From contig JAWZYV010006201.1 in NCBI GenBank assembly GCA_038373885.1, positions 62,001 to 126,000 on the forward strand: a stretch of DNA of 64,000 bases, given 5' to 3'. Both the position numbers and the translations under genes were made by a program. The notes under the pieces are model-generated. The model searched no databases. It had not been told where the DNA came from and saw only the letters and a program-made list of their open reading frames with translations. Positions 42,457 through 53,771 of the stretch are shown here, in pieces; the first letter of the stretch is position 1; each line of letters begins with the position of its first letter. The DNA is from Cheiracanthium punctorium. Its lineage: Eukaryota; Arthropoda; Arachnida; Araneae; Cheiracanthiidae.

Positions 42457-42732
42457 CCCATTTATGCCTAGTGTCCCTTTTTCGGGACGGCATTTTCGCT
42501 ATTAGTCGAAAACGTTATTTATTTTTCCTAGCCTTTATTCATGAGTATTGAGCCTCAACTCTACAAAATATTTTAACATGACCAAGTAGGATGTTGATAT
42601 TTCGATTTTTATGCATAATGATTTTAAAAGAAATCATCCCTTGTTCAAGAAATTAACATCAGAAATTTATCTATTATTTCTGTTATCAGTAAAAATCGAA
42701 GAAAGTCGCAAAAATATCCAGGCACAAATGGG
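42457..42732. mobile_element. piggyBac-like MITE (CCCATTTATGCCTAG ends)
   Basis: The ends CCCATTTATGCCTAG and CAGGCACAAATGGG are inverted and abut TTAA at 42453-42456 and 42733-42736. 276 bp, non-coding; it split the Tigger transposase remnant. Confidence 0.88.
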
Positions 42733-42740
42733 TTAAGACA

Positions 42741-42995
42741 GTGAAAGGTTTTGAAAATTGTGGGGATATGGAAATCATAGATTGGTTAAATTGTAACGTG
42801 GAAGATGCAGGCTTCCAGCTGCTCAATGATGAGGAATTAATAGCAGAAGTCCGAAAATCTCCTAAAGAAGAAGATGATGATGAAGATGAGAATGATTCTG
42901 GAGTAAATAAGATCAGTAACAATGATGCTTTTGAGTGTTTCTTCTTTGGTTGGAACAACAGGAGCAGTGTGATTCCTCTGAAATCATGCTTTTAA
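42741..42995 (+). pseudogene. Tigger-like transposase C-terminal remnant
   Basis: It reads KGFENCGDMEIIDWLNCNVEDAGFQLLNDEELIAEVRKSPKEEDDDEDENDSG. A W-L-x(3)-D/E-D-x-G-F/Y-Q-L-L-x-D/E-E-E motif followed by an acidic tail is typical of pogo/Tigger (CENP-B-related) transposase C-termini. A further upstream piece, before the nested MITE, is riddled with stops. The DDE core is deleted. Confidence 0.75.
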
Positions 42996-43273
42996 GAAAA
43001 CTTGGGGATAGAGCTGCACGGCAAAGGATGGCCAATGTACACCAGATGAAGCTTCCATTTAAACCATTGTAAGTTTTTGTTGCAGAAATAAATTTATTTT
43101 CATTTATTTAACAGTTAAAATAGTCATAACAACAGTTCAATGACGATACTACATATTAAACTAGATGATTATTGATGAATTCTCGATTATCCGAAAATTT
43201 CGATTATCCGAATTAGGTTCGGTCCCAATTACTTCGGATAATCGAAGTTCTACTGTATTTTCGAAGAGAGCTT

Positions 43274-43513
43274 GGCCTCACCATGGCACAGTGGTTATGC
43301 CACTGAAAATGGTAGATGGCCGAAGTATGAAGGTCCCGGGTTCGGGTCCGATCGTGCGGCTGTCGATCTAGCGGTCTGGAGTTTTGGTAGGTTTTCTCCA
43401 GATGTGACGTGAATACGCGTTAGAACCCCTTAGAAAGTCCTCCTACCAAGGCACCCCTCTCCTTGGCAGATCGCCCTAGTGTAGCGTTGCCATAATCATA
43501 CACAACAACAACC
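43274..43513 (+). repeat. tRNA-derived SINE, best forward copy
   Basis: Head: ggcacagtggttatgccac (A-box-like) and aaggtcccgggttcgggtcc (B box GGTTCGGGTCC), with about 35 bp between. The body has ggttttctccagatgtgacg, gaatacgcgttagaacccct and a cccctctccttgg block. The tail is caacaacaac. It lies directly beside the right end of the Tigger-like element. Confidence 0.85.
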
Positions 43514-43734
43514 ATCTAAGAGAGCTTGTGTTTATAAATTATAATGGCGAAGGCTTTTGGGGAAAAATCTGCCTATTTCCACTCCCCGATTTGTGTTTTT
43601 CTTGACAGTGCCTTTAATTGACCTACAGGTGCATGAACTTAACTTTAATAGAATCTTAGGATTATCGAATTCGTTTTCTACTGTTTTAAAGACTTTTATT
43701 ATTATTATTATTATTATTACTTATATCTTTTTAG

Positions 43735-43838
43735 AAGCCGAAAATAATTGCGAAAGCGTGGAAGAGCTGGATACGAAACGGAAAAACAAATTCAATTTTT
43801 GCGACAGAGCAACCCAAACTGCAAATTCTTTGCACCGG
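43735..43838 (+). CDS. DNAI1: Axonemal dynein intermediate chain 1-like, coding exon 6 (diagnostic exon)
   Basis: After completing a split Glu codon from exon 5, it reads AENNCESVEELDTKRKNKFNFCDRATQTANSLHR, between ctttttag and CGG|gtaagt; 104 bp, ending in phase 0. KFNFCDRATQTANS matches the DNAI1 hallmark N/K-x-FNF/Y-S-E-RASQT-x-N, which lies just before the region contacting other intermediate chain and light chain partners. This exon identified the gene. Confidence 0.88.
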
Positions 43839-43990
43839 GTAAGTTATAGCCATTGACACTGACAAAGCCGTAGCCAGAAAAAAACAAAAAAAACAGTTCA
43901 AAGAGGGAGATGTGTAGCGCTAAAATTAAATTCCGAGATGAGCAGGAGGGTGTATGTTTGGTATGTAGCGCTCAAGTTTTTCAACTTTAA

Positions 43991-44500
43991 ACCCTTTAAC
44001 GCGCAGTGTTCCCGCTCTGGGAACACCAAACTCTGACATTTTGACTGTTGCCAGTCACGAAGAATAGATTTGATTTCTATAAAAATAGTTGCGGGTGACA
44101 TAGCTCCACGAGAAACCTTTATTTTTTAGCACGTCACTTCCCGTAAAAAAAATGGTCACGATCATTTTTTACAGCACTGTCATCTGCTGAAAAATGAAAG
44201 AATGCAGAGAACAGCTGGATAGATTGCCCAATGCTTAAAAAGGCAGCCGTTGCCATCGCTCGACTTAACTATCAGTAAGATGGCGGACGATCGAAACGTT
44301 CATCGCGTGCCACAGATCTAGAGACCCTTTTTTACGGCAGCTGGCTGTGCCGCACAGCCAGCTGTCGTCAAAAAAAGGGCCTCTGGATCTGTGGCACGTG
44401 ATGAACGTTTCGTTCGTCCGCCCTCTTGCGGGTCGTTCAGTCGAGCGATGGCAACGGCTGCCCTTTTTTCAGCATTGGGAAAGGGTTGCGCCTCAAAGAG
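43991..44500 (+). mobile_element. piggyBac-like palindromic MITE, near full length
   Basis: Bordered by TTAA (43987-43990, with one extra A, and 44501-44504). Same layout as 34339-34839 in the opposite orientation: a unique arm (CCCTTTAACGCGCAG end), then the hairpin centred near 44349, then the CGCCTCAAAGAG end. Slightly diverged in the right arm. Dynein intron 6. Confidence 0.88.
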
Positions 44501-45563
44501 TTAATCGATCTCATTGGCGGATACAAAGGGAGAGAACAGGGGCACATGTCCCCCCCTCCGAGGCGAGCTAAAGATTGAGTTATTTTGTGAATTCAAATAA
44601 ATTTATAGGAAAAAGAAGATACAAAATATGTTGTGCCTATTACTAAACGATGACTAATCCAAAGTTAGGTTAGTATTACGGGGATCGGAAAGTAATATCG
44701 TTAATTCGTATGATAGTATTTCGTCTATCCAAAGTTGCTGAAGCTAGTAATACGAAATTTAGTATGTACGTGAGTTTTTTAAGATAATTACTGGATTAGA
44801 CAGCATACTTTCAAAATTCGTAACCTATTAGAAGTTGGAGGCCAAAGCGTTACTATTAACATATATCTCGCTTGACACCAAAGGAAAAATAAATCCATAA
44901 AATTCTCTAAGATTAGAATAGTATAGTGTGATAGTGTATTAGAATATGCTTGACGGAGACAGTAAAACAGATTTTGTAGGCGATTTTAATACAGATTTCA
45001 ATTTTGAAGAAGTGTTTAATGGATCAAGGAAGACAAGTACGGCACATTCATGGATTATGATGCACTTTAAAAATGAATATTTATAAAAGTGAAGTATAGT
45101 TAGAATGTGCCTGAAGAAGATCGCAATTAGTGAACAATTTTAATATAGATTAGAATTCCAAAAAGTGTTTTAGGAAACGAGGAACGTAAAAACAGCACTC
45201 TCAGATCATGATGCACTTTCCAGCGTAACAGAACAAAGACGACAAATAGGCCCGACACAGATTATAGTACACTTCCCAACATAATGGAACAAGGAAAACA
45301 ACTAGAGTTTAAGCATAAAAAATGATACACTTTCCAACGCAAGAAAGACAAATATTGCCCACGCATGGGCTGCGGTAAGCTTTTAATGCATAGCATTTTA
45401 GTGCGTATTTAAACTTTGAAAATGTTTCAGATTTTGTTATTATTTTTATTTTTTATTAATTATTATTATTATTATTTGTCACTTAACTTTATTACTATCT
45501 CAGCCATGCTGTACAGTTATGATTGATCACTAATAAAACAAATCAATGTGATTTACATTTCAG

Positions 45564-45656
45564 GACAAAACAGCCGAGACGGACGTTTCTCCTCAGCTAG
45601 TGTTTGAAGCCAATGCCTCACTGGCTAGCATAGTGGCTGCGTACAGGAACAAAGAG
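45564..45656 (+). CDS. DNAI1: Axonemal dynein intermediate chain 1-like, coding exon 7 (duplicated elsewhere)
   Basis: 31 codons, DKTAETDVSPQLVFEANASLASIVAAYRNKE, between catttcag and GAG|gtgatt, phase 0 both ends. Parallels the family ETQTEPPPRxNFSATANQWxIYDAYVEE. The donor gtgatt is weak, whereas the inverted copy at 10467-10559 has gtaatt. Near identity of the two copies makes it unclear from sequence alone which one is ancestral, but only this one sits in the ordered exon series. Confidence 0.85.
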
Positions 45657-45837
45657 GTGATTTGGCTATTTTAAAATAATAATAATAACAACAATAACAG
45701 CAACAATAATAATAATAATAATAATGATATTGATAAAATTAACACCTGAGGTAGGGTTTGATATAACAGACTGAGAGTCAAAAGAAAAATGGTTTTACCT
45801 TATTTTAAAAAACTGCCATCTCTTTAACCCTTTGACG

Positions 45838-46120
45838 TACGGTTGTTACAGCCACCTTATTTCATTATTTCAGCGCTTTCACTGCCAGTCTCAAAAGAAT
45901 ATGGTTAAATGATCCCAACGCTGAAAAGTGCAGCCATTGTCACCGATCCGTTTAACTACCAACAACATGGCGGTCTGTGGTGCCAGATTTGCGATTCGAT
46001 AGACCACCCTGCTGTTGGTAGTTAAATGGATCGATAGCAACGGGCTGCACTTTTTCAGCATTGGGCAGTTTATCCAGTTGGTCTTCCATACTAATGCGAA
46101 AATGCTTGCCCTTCGAAGGG
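45838..46120. mobile_element. piggyBac-like palindromic MITE, second family
   Basis: TTAA at 45834-45837 and 46121-46124, with ends CCCTTTGACGTACGG and CCCTTCGAAGGG-type. Internal hairpin: ttaactaccaacaacatggc is mirrored by the ctgttggtagttaaatgg block, and caacgctgaaaagtgcag by ctgcactttttcagcattgg. Distantly like the 500-bp family in plan and in short words. It occupies the same TTAA that bounds the duplicated segment on the other copy. Confidence 0.85.
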
Positions 46121-46247
46121 TTAATTTGGAAATCAAATTTTTTTGAGCCAATATAAGTTTTATTCGTTATGAATAGCAAGTAAAATTAGAAAAACTTTAG
46201 GTACACCTTAATTGGTCTTGTGCTATTTCTTCCCCTTCTAATTACAG

Positions 46248-46319
46248 GCAAGCATATCTACAGCAACTGAAGAAACTGAATCTACTGATGGAAGGAAATT
46301 ACCCAAAAGAAGTGAAAAG
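46248..46319 (+). CDS. DNAI1: Axonemal dynein intermediate chain 1-like, coding exon 8
   Basis: 24 codons, ASISTATEETESTDGRKLPKRSEK, between aattacag and AAG|gtattc, phase 0. A charged linker corresponding in position to the variable KEKAKTPVAKK-type linker of DNAI1. Weakly conserved, so support comes from splice sites, phase and position. Confidence 0.7.
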
Positions 46320-47086
46320 GTATTCTTTTTGCTAAAGCATAAAAAGTATTTTGAAAAAGGATTCACATTAAAAATACTAATAATACATTTTTTTTATTAA
46401 AATCCTATCAGTATGTTTAAAAAATAAATCAGTGAAATTAAATATATTATGTGTGGTGTCTATTACAACTGGACGATGTTAGAATTTCAAAAATCGATGT
46501 TTTGGCCAATTAATATCGCAATGTTACGATTAATCGATGTTATTCAAACTTAATTTCAAGAGCATGATTTAATTTTTTTTTTAATTTGTGTCGCTATTAT
46601 GAAGTTTATATTTGTGAATGCAAAAGAAATGAAGCATGTTCGATAATAGATAAGCTTAACAGATAGTCTACCCATCTAGGTTTTGCCCGCAAAATTTTGC
46701 ATTATTACTCCTACCCCTATTTTTACACGAATTCCGATCAAGTGTTTAAACAAGCGTTTAATCAAGTGTTATACAAATAAAATTTCACTTGGAACGGCAT
46801 TTGCTGCTGATTACGTTCTAATAAATTTGCTTACGTAGGCAGGCAGTAAAGTCTCCCGGACCTGTAGTCGGAGAACACCGTTTTGGACTGCTTCGCGAAT
46901 AACTTCCTTTTTGAGAACCACGAGAGAGTAATGTAAGCACATATAATCTAAATAGTACTGACGATGTTACAATGAAATCGATGTTGCACGATTTATCGAT
47001 TTATGTACCAGTCCTGTATCCATCGCTAATTTAGTGTGTTAATGTAGTGTTCATATTTTGTAAATTTTAAAGTGCGCTTGGCTTCC

Positions 47087-47091
<5 letters not shown>

Positions 47092-47129
<38 letters not shown>
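47092..47129. repeat. TG microsatellite
   Basis: Pure TG dinucleotide run of about 19 units. Confidence 0.95.
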
Positions 47130-47131
<2 letters not shown>

Positions 47132-47148
47132 ATCTATGTGTTCTGCAC

Positions 47149-48471
47149 AGGGCTTGATTTCCGGCAGGGCATTTGGGGCAAGCGTCCGGGTCCCCAAGAA
47201 AAAGGGGGAGGCTCAAATTGTTATTTGAGTTTTAAAATTTGTTAAATTTTGATTTGAATTTAAAATTACAGACAGATTAACTAATTTTATGGAAAATAAT
47301 AGCATTAATAGTTACTATTTCATAGCCCTAGCATTATTCGACACCATTTTTACTTTCTGAACATGTACCATGTAAGGAAAGTATAGTAATCATGAAAAAA
47401 TTCGACTTCGAGATTTTGGTGTATTTACAAGTTTTGAGGTCTTCTGAATTCATTTATGCTTATTTTTACGAGATGTGTGTGTGTGTGTGTGAACACGATA
47501 GCTCCTAAACGGGACATTCGATTAAGCTCAAATTCGGTATATATATTATAAACTACCGTCGCAAGACCGGTATTGATTTTGATGTGTATAGGATTTAAAG
47601 GTTTTCTACAGGCTACGACAAAGATTTCTTTTACATTATGGTCTATTGGGGGAAATTCTTGAAGGTGCGCTAGCTTTTAAACGGTACATTCAATCGAGCT
47701 CAAATTGGGTATACATGTTATAAATCACCATCGTAAGACCGGTATTGATTTTGATGTGTATAGGACTTACAGTTTTTCTAAAGGGCTACGACAAAGATTT
47801 CTTTTTCATTATGGCATATGGGGAGAAATTCTTGAAAGTGCGCTAGCGTTTAAACGGCGCATTCGATTGAGCTTCAGTTTGGTATATATGTTTGAATTAT
47901 TCATTGATTAAAATTTATTTAAATGCTTGCAATGATCTTAATCGTAAGTGTTCGGAAAGTCGAGTGGAGTCACTCCAGATTTTTTTTTTTTAAGCTAAAC
48001 GGTATAGTGTCAGGCAGTTACTCGGTGCAAACTTATCATGTAGTGAGGTGTGCTGATCGCGAGGAAACCCTAGAGCTGATTTTCAAACGCAACATGTAAA
48101 AGGAAATGCTTTTATAAGTGAAAATTTGTACCATTATGAATAAATAATGCTCTGATAAGCATTAGGAAAATAAATACAAAAATAGTGTGGATCATGTTAC
48201 TTGAAAAATGCGGAATGAAATGACCGATTGAATATTAAATAATAAATTGAAATATTATTGCCCTTCATCATAATATTATTATTACCGATCGAACTATTTC
48301 ATCATCACATTTTGCATCTTGATTAAATAATCATTTTTATGTTGTTATAACACCCTTCTTTGTAGGGTGTGATATACAAATTGCTTTGTACCGTATAAGA
48401 AAGTTTTCGAAAGAGGGGGCCCCGTATGATGCTTTTGCCCAGGGCCCCGAACTCGTCAAATCAGCCCCTAG
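47149..48471. mobile_element. hAT-like element (AGGGCTTGATTT ends) with a nested dispersed repeat
   Basis: The left end agggcttgattt and right end aaatcagcccctag are approximate inverses. Flanks ttctgcac (47141-47148) and ttcggcac (48472-48479) form an 8-bp duplication with one mismatch. Both subterminal parts have GGGGCCC-type blocks. The dispersed repeat at 47365-47983 lies inside. Confidence 0.6.
47365..47983 (+). repeat. Dispersed repeat (GAACACGATAGCTCC family), long copy with internal duplication
   Basis: Same block order as 30487-30938, but the segment from gctcaaattcggtatatata to cgctagcttttaaacgg is present twice in tandem (about 47525-47680 and 47695-47860), making it about 170 bp longer. 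Confidence 0.8.
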
Positions 48472-49719
48472 TTCGGCACTTTTTACTTTAGTATGCTGCT
48501 GTTCCCTGTCCTTGGTTTTTAGTGCTGGTGAACCCTGACTTTTAAAAAGGAATATAAAAACCTTGTTTCTTTATCAATCATTTACTTATCAAATTGTAAC
48601 TTAAAAAAAATGTATCGTTCTTTTTTTAAGAGAAACGTATAGAGCAAGAGCCCGCGGCCGCCAGATCTTCGTCATAGTATAAAAGCTGAAACTTTCTCTG
48701 CGCATACCCTAGTGATGGGCATGAATGAATGAAATTAATCGAGTAATCGATTATTAAATCCATTCGAATCAATCGATTTCGAAAAATTTATTCGAACGCC
48801 CAGCACATAGCATTCGAATAGCATCGGTGAAACGAGTACTCGCGAATTACTCGTTTACTCGATATACTCGATATACTCGATTACTCGATATACTCGTTTC
48901 ACTATTCGAGTATAGTATTCACGATTAATCGCGAGTACTCGTTTCCTATTCGAGTAATATTCACTACTCGTTTCACTCGATAGTATTCACTACTCGTTTT
49001 ACTCGGTTCACTCGATAGTATACACTACTTGTTCGGTTAACGGTAGGAGCTCATTAAAAAACCCGGACTCATGCAGTATCAGATGCAGGATTTTATATCG
49101 GGGACTGCGCGCGGAGGGGGGGGGGAGCTGTGTATCAATTTATTAACTAAGTTTCAATTGCACGCTAAATATTAAATAGGGGGGTGCAGCCCCCTCACGA
49201 TTAATCGCGATTAATCGTGAATACAGTTCGAATAGTGAAGCGATTAATAGCGAAAACTGTTATCGCAATTAACCGCGAATACAGTTCGGATTGTGAAAAC
49301 GGTTAATCGCGAATCCAATTCGAATTGCGAAATCACCATTAATCGCTTCACTGTTCGAAAAGTGAAATCACGATTAACCGTGAATACCATTCGTCCAACA
49401 GTTTTTGTAGGCGATTTTAATGTAGATTTCAGTTCCAAAGGAGCGTTTTATGCAACAAGGAAAACAAACGGTTCAGTCATGGATTATGATACAGAGTGCC
49501 AGATTTAGAAGTGTGGAGACCCTGGGGCAACAAAGGAGTGGTGGCCCCTAATTATTTCTCAAACAAGTTAAAAGAACTTTTCGACGACTAGTGTGGCAAA
49601 GTGGGTTCTCCGTTAACTCATAGCTTCGGTCCAGGGTTCGAGTACTATACTCCGTAACATGATACATTATATATATTGTATATTTATTTTCGATCTGGAT
49701 GAATTCATTTTTACTTCCT

Positions 49720-50065
49720 TGTACGGAATATAAGGAAGTAATGTAATCCCGAAAAATTTCGGAGGCCAAATTTCGCCGAAAAAAAAGATTTTGACTGCCG
49801 GTAAATTTACTTTTAAGAATTTTTTCAATGCATCTCGTACGCTAGCATGCACGTTCATATAAATGCGTCTGACACCCAATTTGACCAACAGCGAGTCTAT
49901 TTTGATCAGTTTTTCTATGCCGTCTATACGTACGTACGTATGTATGTAACTCGCATATCTCAAAAATTATTGGTCGTAGAATGTTGAAACTTTATATTTA
50001 GGATTGTTGTGGCATGTAGTTGTGAGCCTCCCCTTTTGGTCAAATTCGACTCGGTAGTTATCTAC
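49720..50065 (+). repeat. Dispersed repeat beginning GTACGGAATATAAGGAAGTA
   Basis: The tract gtacggaatataaggaagta, attttgactgccggt, gacacccaatttgaccaaca, tacgtacgtacgtatgtatg and tctcaaaaattattggtcgt has the order of blocks, though not the sequence, of the 30487 family: a start block, a CGTA/TATG simple tract and a downstream block. It is probably a related but different repeat. Confidence 0.4.
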
Positions 50066-50318
50066 AGGTCCGCCCAAAAGTTTCTAAATACATTATGCTC
50101 TATGTGCCGTAATTCATTAAAGCGTATGAAATGATATATGCTGTTAAGGATTACAAAGGAACTTCTCCATCAAAAAAAAGTGTCTTTTTCATTTATAGTT
50201 CTGCTACAGGAACACTCAAAAGATTTCCAACACATTGCGGTCAGTGGCAGTTTTAGGGACATTTCATCCATTTCAAGCACAATACCGTCCTACCATATAG
50301 GTAGGTAATGGTCCTACC

Positions 50319-50469
50319 CAGGGGGGTCAGCTGCCCCCCCCTAAAATGAGCTAGTCATAGTGTCTAATTATGACAAACCGGGCATTCTCCGGTTAGAATG
50401 CGCGATTTGTCATAATGTCATGCCCCCATGTCCTGCCCCCCCCTAATGAAAATCCTAGCTACGCCCTTG
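50319..50469. mobile_element. Small hAT-like MITE (CAGGGGGGTCAGC ends)
   Basis: The left end is CAGGGGGGTCAGCTG and the right end AATCCTAGCTACGCCCTTG. An 8-bp duplication gtcctacc flanks it (50311-50318 and 50470-50477). The interior holds tatgacaaaccgggcattct and a partly inverted gaatgcgcgatttgtcataa. It abuts the next element at 50478. Confidence 0.75.
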
Positions 50470-50477
50470 GTCCTACC

Positions 50478-51880
50478 TAGGGCTGGACGATATTGGAGTT
50501 TGATATATCGATATCGATACCATCTTATATCGAGATATCACGATATATCGATATTTTTCACACTTAATTTTAGTATTTTTGAAATGCAACCAATCAAATA
50601 AACAAACCGTAAAACCACATGCTATATTCAAAAATTAATTAAAATAGATTTTAATGAGTAATTGCTGGTACTCTATTTAATTAAAATTAATATTTGAAGG
50701 GTCCAGGGGTAGAACGACTTTACAATAAAATTTTGCTTCTGAGAAAAACGACTTCGAGGGCCCGCAGTAAAGTGGTTTTCCCAATTATAACAAAACTTGG
50801 CCCATTGTACCACAGCTTGTTTCCTTTATCTTAATACTGTTTCTACCGCAAAAATAATTCAAGTTGTGATAGCGCTCATTTAAAGCTAGTGTTTAAGGCT
50901 GTTCTTCGAAAAAAAAGAACTCTGTTTTTAGTCTTGGTACACAAATTGAAATAAACAAATTGCACCATGGTCTCCAAAAAATTCCAGAGAGTTCTTCATA
51001 AGCTGTTTTACACACTACGATAAGCGAAAACGCTGTGGATTTTGTGAAATTTTCAGAAAAAATTCTTAAACAGGGATCTGAGCTGCAAGATTTTTCGAAG
51101 AGTGACACGCTTTGCGAAAATTTCCGATTTTTAAGATTTTTTTCTAAAAGTATTGAAACTGATACAGATTGGCCTGTCTTCGCAGTACGTAATACACCTT
51201 GTAAAGAGACAGTTTCAAAATTTTGAAGTGCCTGGCATAATTAGTTTATTTGTAATTATGTACCAAAATCACATGATTTTTTCGAATAACACCGTTAAAC
51301 TGCCCGAAATGAAAATACAGGGGCGCTTCGTATGACGATGGGTGTTTCTAAGGGGGGGGGGTCAGGAATCAATAAAAACGCGCTCCGATGGATAGTTTCA
51401 GAGAAATACGTTAATTAATTATGGTAATTAGACTAATTAACCATGTTCGAGGCCTAAAAGGACTGCAAACATGTAGAAATTGGCTCTGAGATGATTTCCA
51501 GGCTTTGGTGATGCCGTCGGAGGCGGCTAGCTTTAAAAATGCCCAAATTGGAAATACAGGGGAGCTTCGTATGACCCCCTGGGCCTGTAAGATTAAAAGG
51601 TTAAGTTTGGTGTCAAAGCATTCGAAATTTTATGTATCGATGGGAGTGTAGAGTCTAGGGGGGGTCGAGAATCAATAAAAACGGGCTCCGATGGATAGTT
51701 TCCGAGATATACGTTAATTAATTATGGTAATTAAGCTAATAAACCATACATATAGATTTGATGCCTTTGATGAACTTTATCGAATTCGAGATTTCACTGA
51801 AATGAAAATGGGAATATCGAATATCTGATGTTGAAATAAAACCAATATGTCGGTATTTATCAATTTTTGGCCCAGCCCTA
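50478..51880. mobile_element. Putative hAT-like element (TAGGGCTGGAC ends)
   Basis: The left end TAGGGCTGGACGATAT and right end TTTGGCCCAGCCCTA are inverted. The left subterminal zone is an array of ATATCGATA-type palindromic units (50500-50555). An internal tandem duplication (51310-51445 and 51550-51750) shares ctccgatggatagttt and acgttaattaattatggtaa. The expected 8-bp duplication is not seen (gtcctacc against atcaacga), so the boundaries are uncertain. Confidence 0.55.
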
Positions 51881-52509
51881 ATCAACGAATGACGACCAAA
51901 AAAAATAAAAAATAAAGCAAGAAAGTAAAAAAAAAAAAACAGCAATTAACAACCCAACTATTCGCGGATAGTATGTGGGAGTGAGAGAAAGTAACACCAC
52001 ACCGCGATCCAGTATCAATAACAGAAACATGCGTATATGAGAAGCGTACTATTTAAAACTAAACAGCAAAAGTAGTTGTCTATAAGTGATAGTCACGTGT
52101 AAAGTAAGTATCCAGACTAGGGATGGACGCGAGACGTGCGAGACGAGAATCGGGGCTGTCTCGTCTCGTCTCGCAGTGGTAAACCTCTGTCTCGTCTCGC
52201 GTCTCGTCTCGTCTCGCAAACACTGTGTCTCGTCTCGCGTCTCGCAAAGAAATTGCTGTCTCGTCTCGCGCGAGACGTCTCGCGAGTCTCGCAAAATTAA
52301 GGACTGCGATTTCGTTACCATTTTATACTGACTTATTATTGGGATTTTATTGAAAATTAATATTAATAATAACAATTACTTACATATAGCCACATTAGTA
52401 GATATATTAATAACTATATCAGCATATATCGGCATTTGAAGTAAAAGAAATTGAGATTTAATCCGTATATATAATGTCACACCGAAAATATAGTATTTAT
52501 TTTTATTTA

Positions 52510-53771
52510 CTAGCTGCGTGCCCGTTCTTCGCACTGTAGTAAACGAAAATTTTCCTAACATGAGTAATTTCAATTAATTCCAGGGTTGTGGAATCTATAT
52601 AAATAAAATTAGAGTTTTGTCTGTACATTTCTTGGAATTCAAAAATTTTGCGATTTCTATCCATTTCAAGCACCCGGGAATCCGATGCGACCCTCAAAAA
52701 AAAGTTTGTCTGTCTGTCATTCTGTCATTCTGTCGTTCTGTCATTCTGTCATTCTGTCCGTGACGCTTTTTTTGTTCAAGCATCACGTAAAAACGACTGA
52801 AGCGAATGATATGAAATTGGGTGTCATGATAGGTGGTAAGTCAACTTAAAACATAGGCGTCAAATTTTTAAAAAATCTTGATTGGATTTTGAGATTTTGC
52901 GAAAATCCTTTCAAACTGCGTAAATTTGTGTTCGGACATCACGTAATAACTGCAAAGGTGAAAAAATGATATTTGGTGAAAAAGATAGGTGGTCACTCAC
53001 CTTAAACTATAAACATCTAATTAAAAAAAATTGGATCGGATTTCGAGATTTTGCGAAAATCGTTTAAAACCGGGTGAATCTTTGTTCACGCATTACGTAA
53101 TAACGACTAAAGCGAATGATATGAAATTTGGTCACATGATAGATGGTTGCTCAACATAAACTACAGGTGTCCAATTTTTTAAACATTTTTATTAGATTTC
53201 GAGATTTTGTGAAAATTCTCTCAAGATACGTTAATATTTCTTCAAACATCACGTAATAACGACTAATACGAATGATACGAAATTTAGTGATATAATAGGC
53301 AGTTGCTAATCTTAATTTATAGGCGTTGAGAATTTTAAAAATATTTTGATTACATTTTGAGATTTTGTGAAAATCGTTTTAATATGCTGAAATTTTGTTC
53401 CAGCATTACGAAATAAAGATTGCAGGGAATTAAACGAAATTTGGTGACAGGATAGGTTGTCACTCAACTTAAATTCTAGGCTTCCAATTTTTCAAAAATA
53501 TTGATTAGATTTTGAGATTTTGCGAAAATTATTTCAATATGCGTAGATATTCGTTCGCGCATCACATAATTACGACTATAGCGAATGAAATGATATTACT
53601 TAGTTACTCTCTAACCTGTAATATTTTAACAATACATAAAAATTATAACTTCGCTTTCTTTACTTTGGCAACATACTACATCCATTCTGTGTACTTCTAC
53701 AATGCTGACGAAAGTTCTTGCTTTTTGGAAATTTTCATTCACTAACCCGTCGAGGACGGGTACATCAGCTA
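52510..53771. mobile_element. Helitron-like segment with 156-bp tandem array
   Basis: The right end has a hairpin-forming acccgtcgaggacgggt followed after a few bases by CTAG|T (53768-53771), as expected for a Helitron 3' end. The left border, read on the minus strand, also ends in a hairpin (gtgcgaagaacgggcac) and CTAG; the same minus-strand end recurs at about 54393. Between them are about five tandem units of 154-157 bp (starts 52781, 52937, 53091, 53247, 53404, 53560), each beginning catcacgtaataacgact-like and containing gagattttgcgaaaatc. No Rep/helicase ORF. Confidence 0.6.
52781..53600. repeat. 156-bp tandem repeat array
   Basis: Five full and one partial unit with start-to-start distances of 156, 154, 156, 157 and 156 bp. 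Conserved words are catcacgtaataacgact, gcgaatgatatgaaattt and gattttgagattttgcgaaa. Units are diverged from each other, so the array is not young. Confidence 0.85.

Larger units (their letters stand above)
42116..43255 (+). mobile_element. Tigger-like (pogo) element, 1.14 kb
   Basis: The ends start CAGTAGAACCTCGATTATCC and finish with the inverted form (taatcgaagttctactg), flanked by TA (42114-42115 and 43256-43257). Subterminal CGATTATCCGAA-type repeats occur on both sides. It carries the C-terminal remnant of a transposase and a nested TTAA MITE. An internally deleted copy; intron 5 of the dynein gene. Confidence 0.9.

Noticed and set aside
52049..52375. ORFs over TCTCG/CGAGA arrays (also 55699-56095)
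   Set aside because: They are subterminal repeats of the hAT element at 52118-56017 read as simple Ser/Arg/Val or Glu/Thr/Arg repeats.
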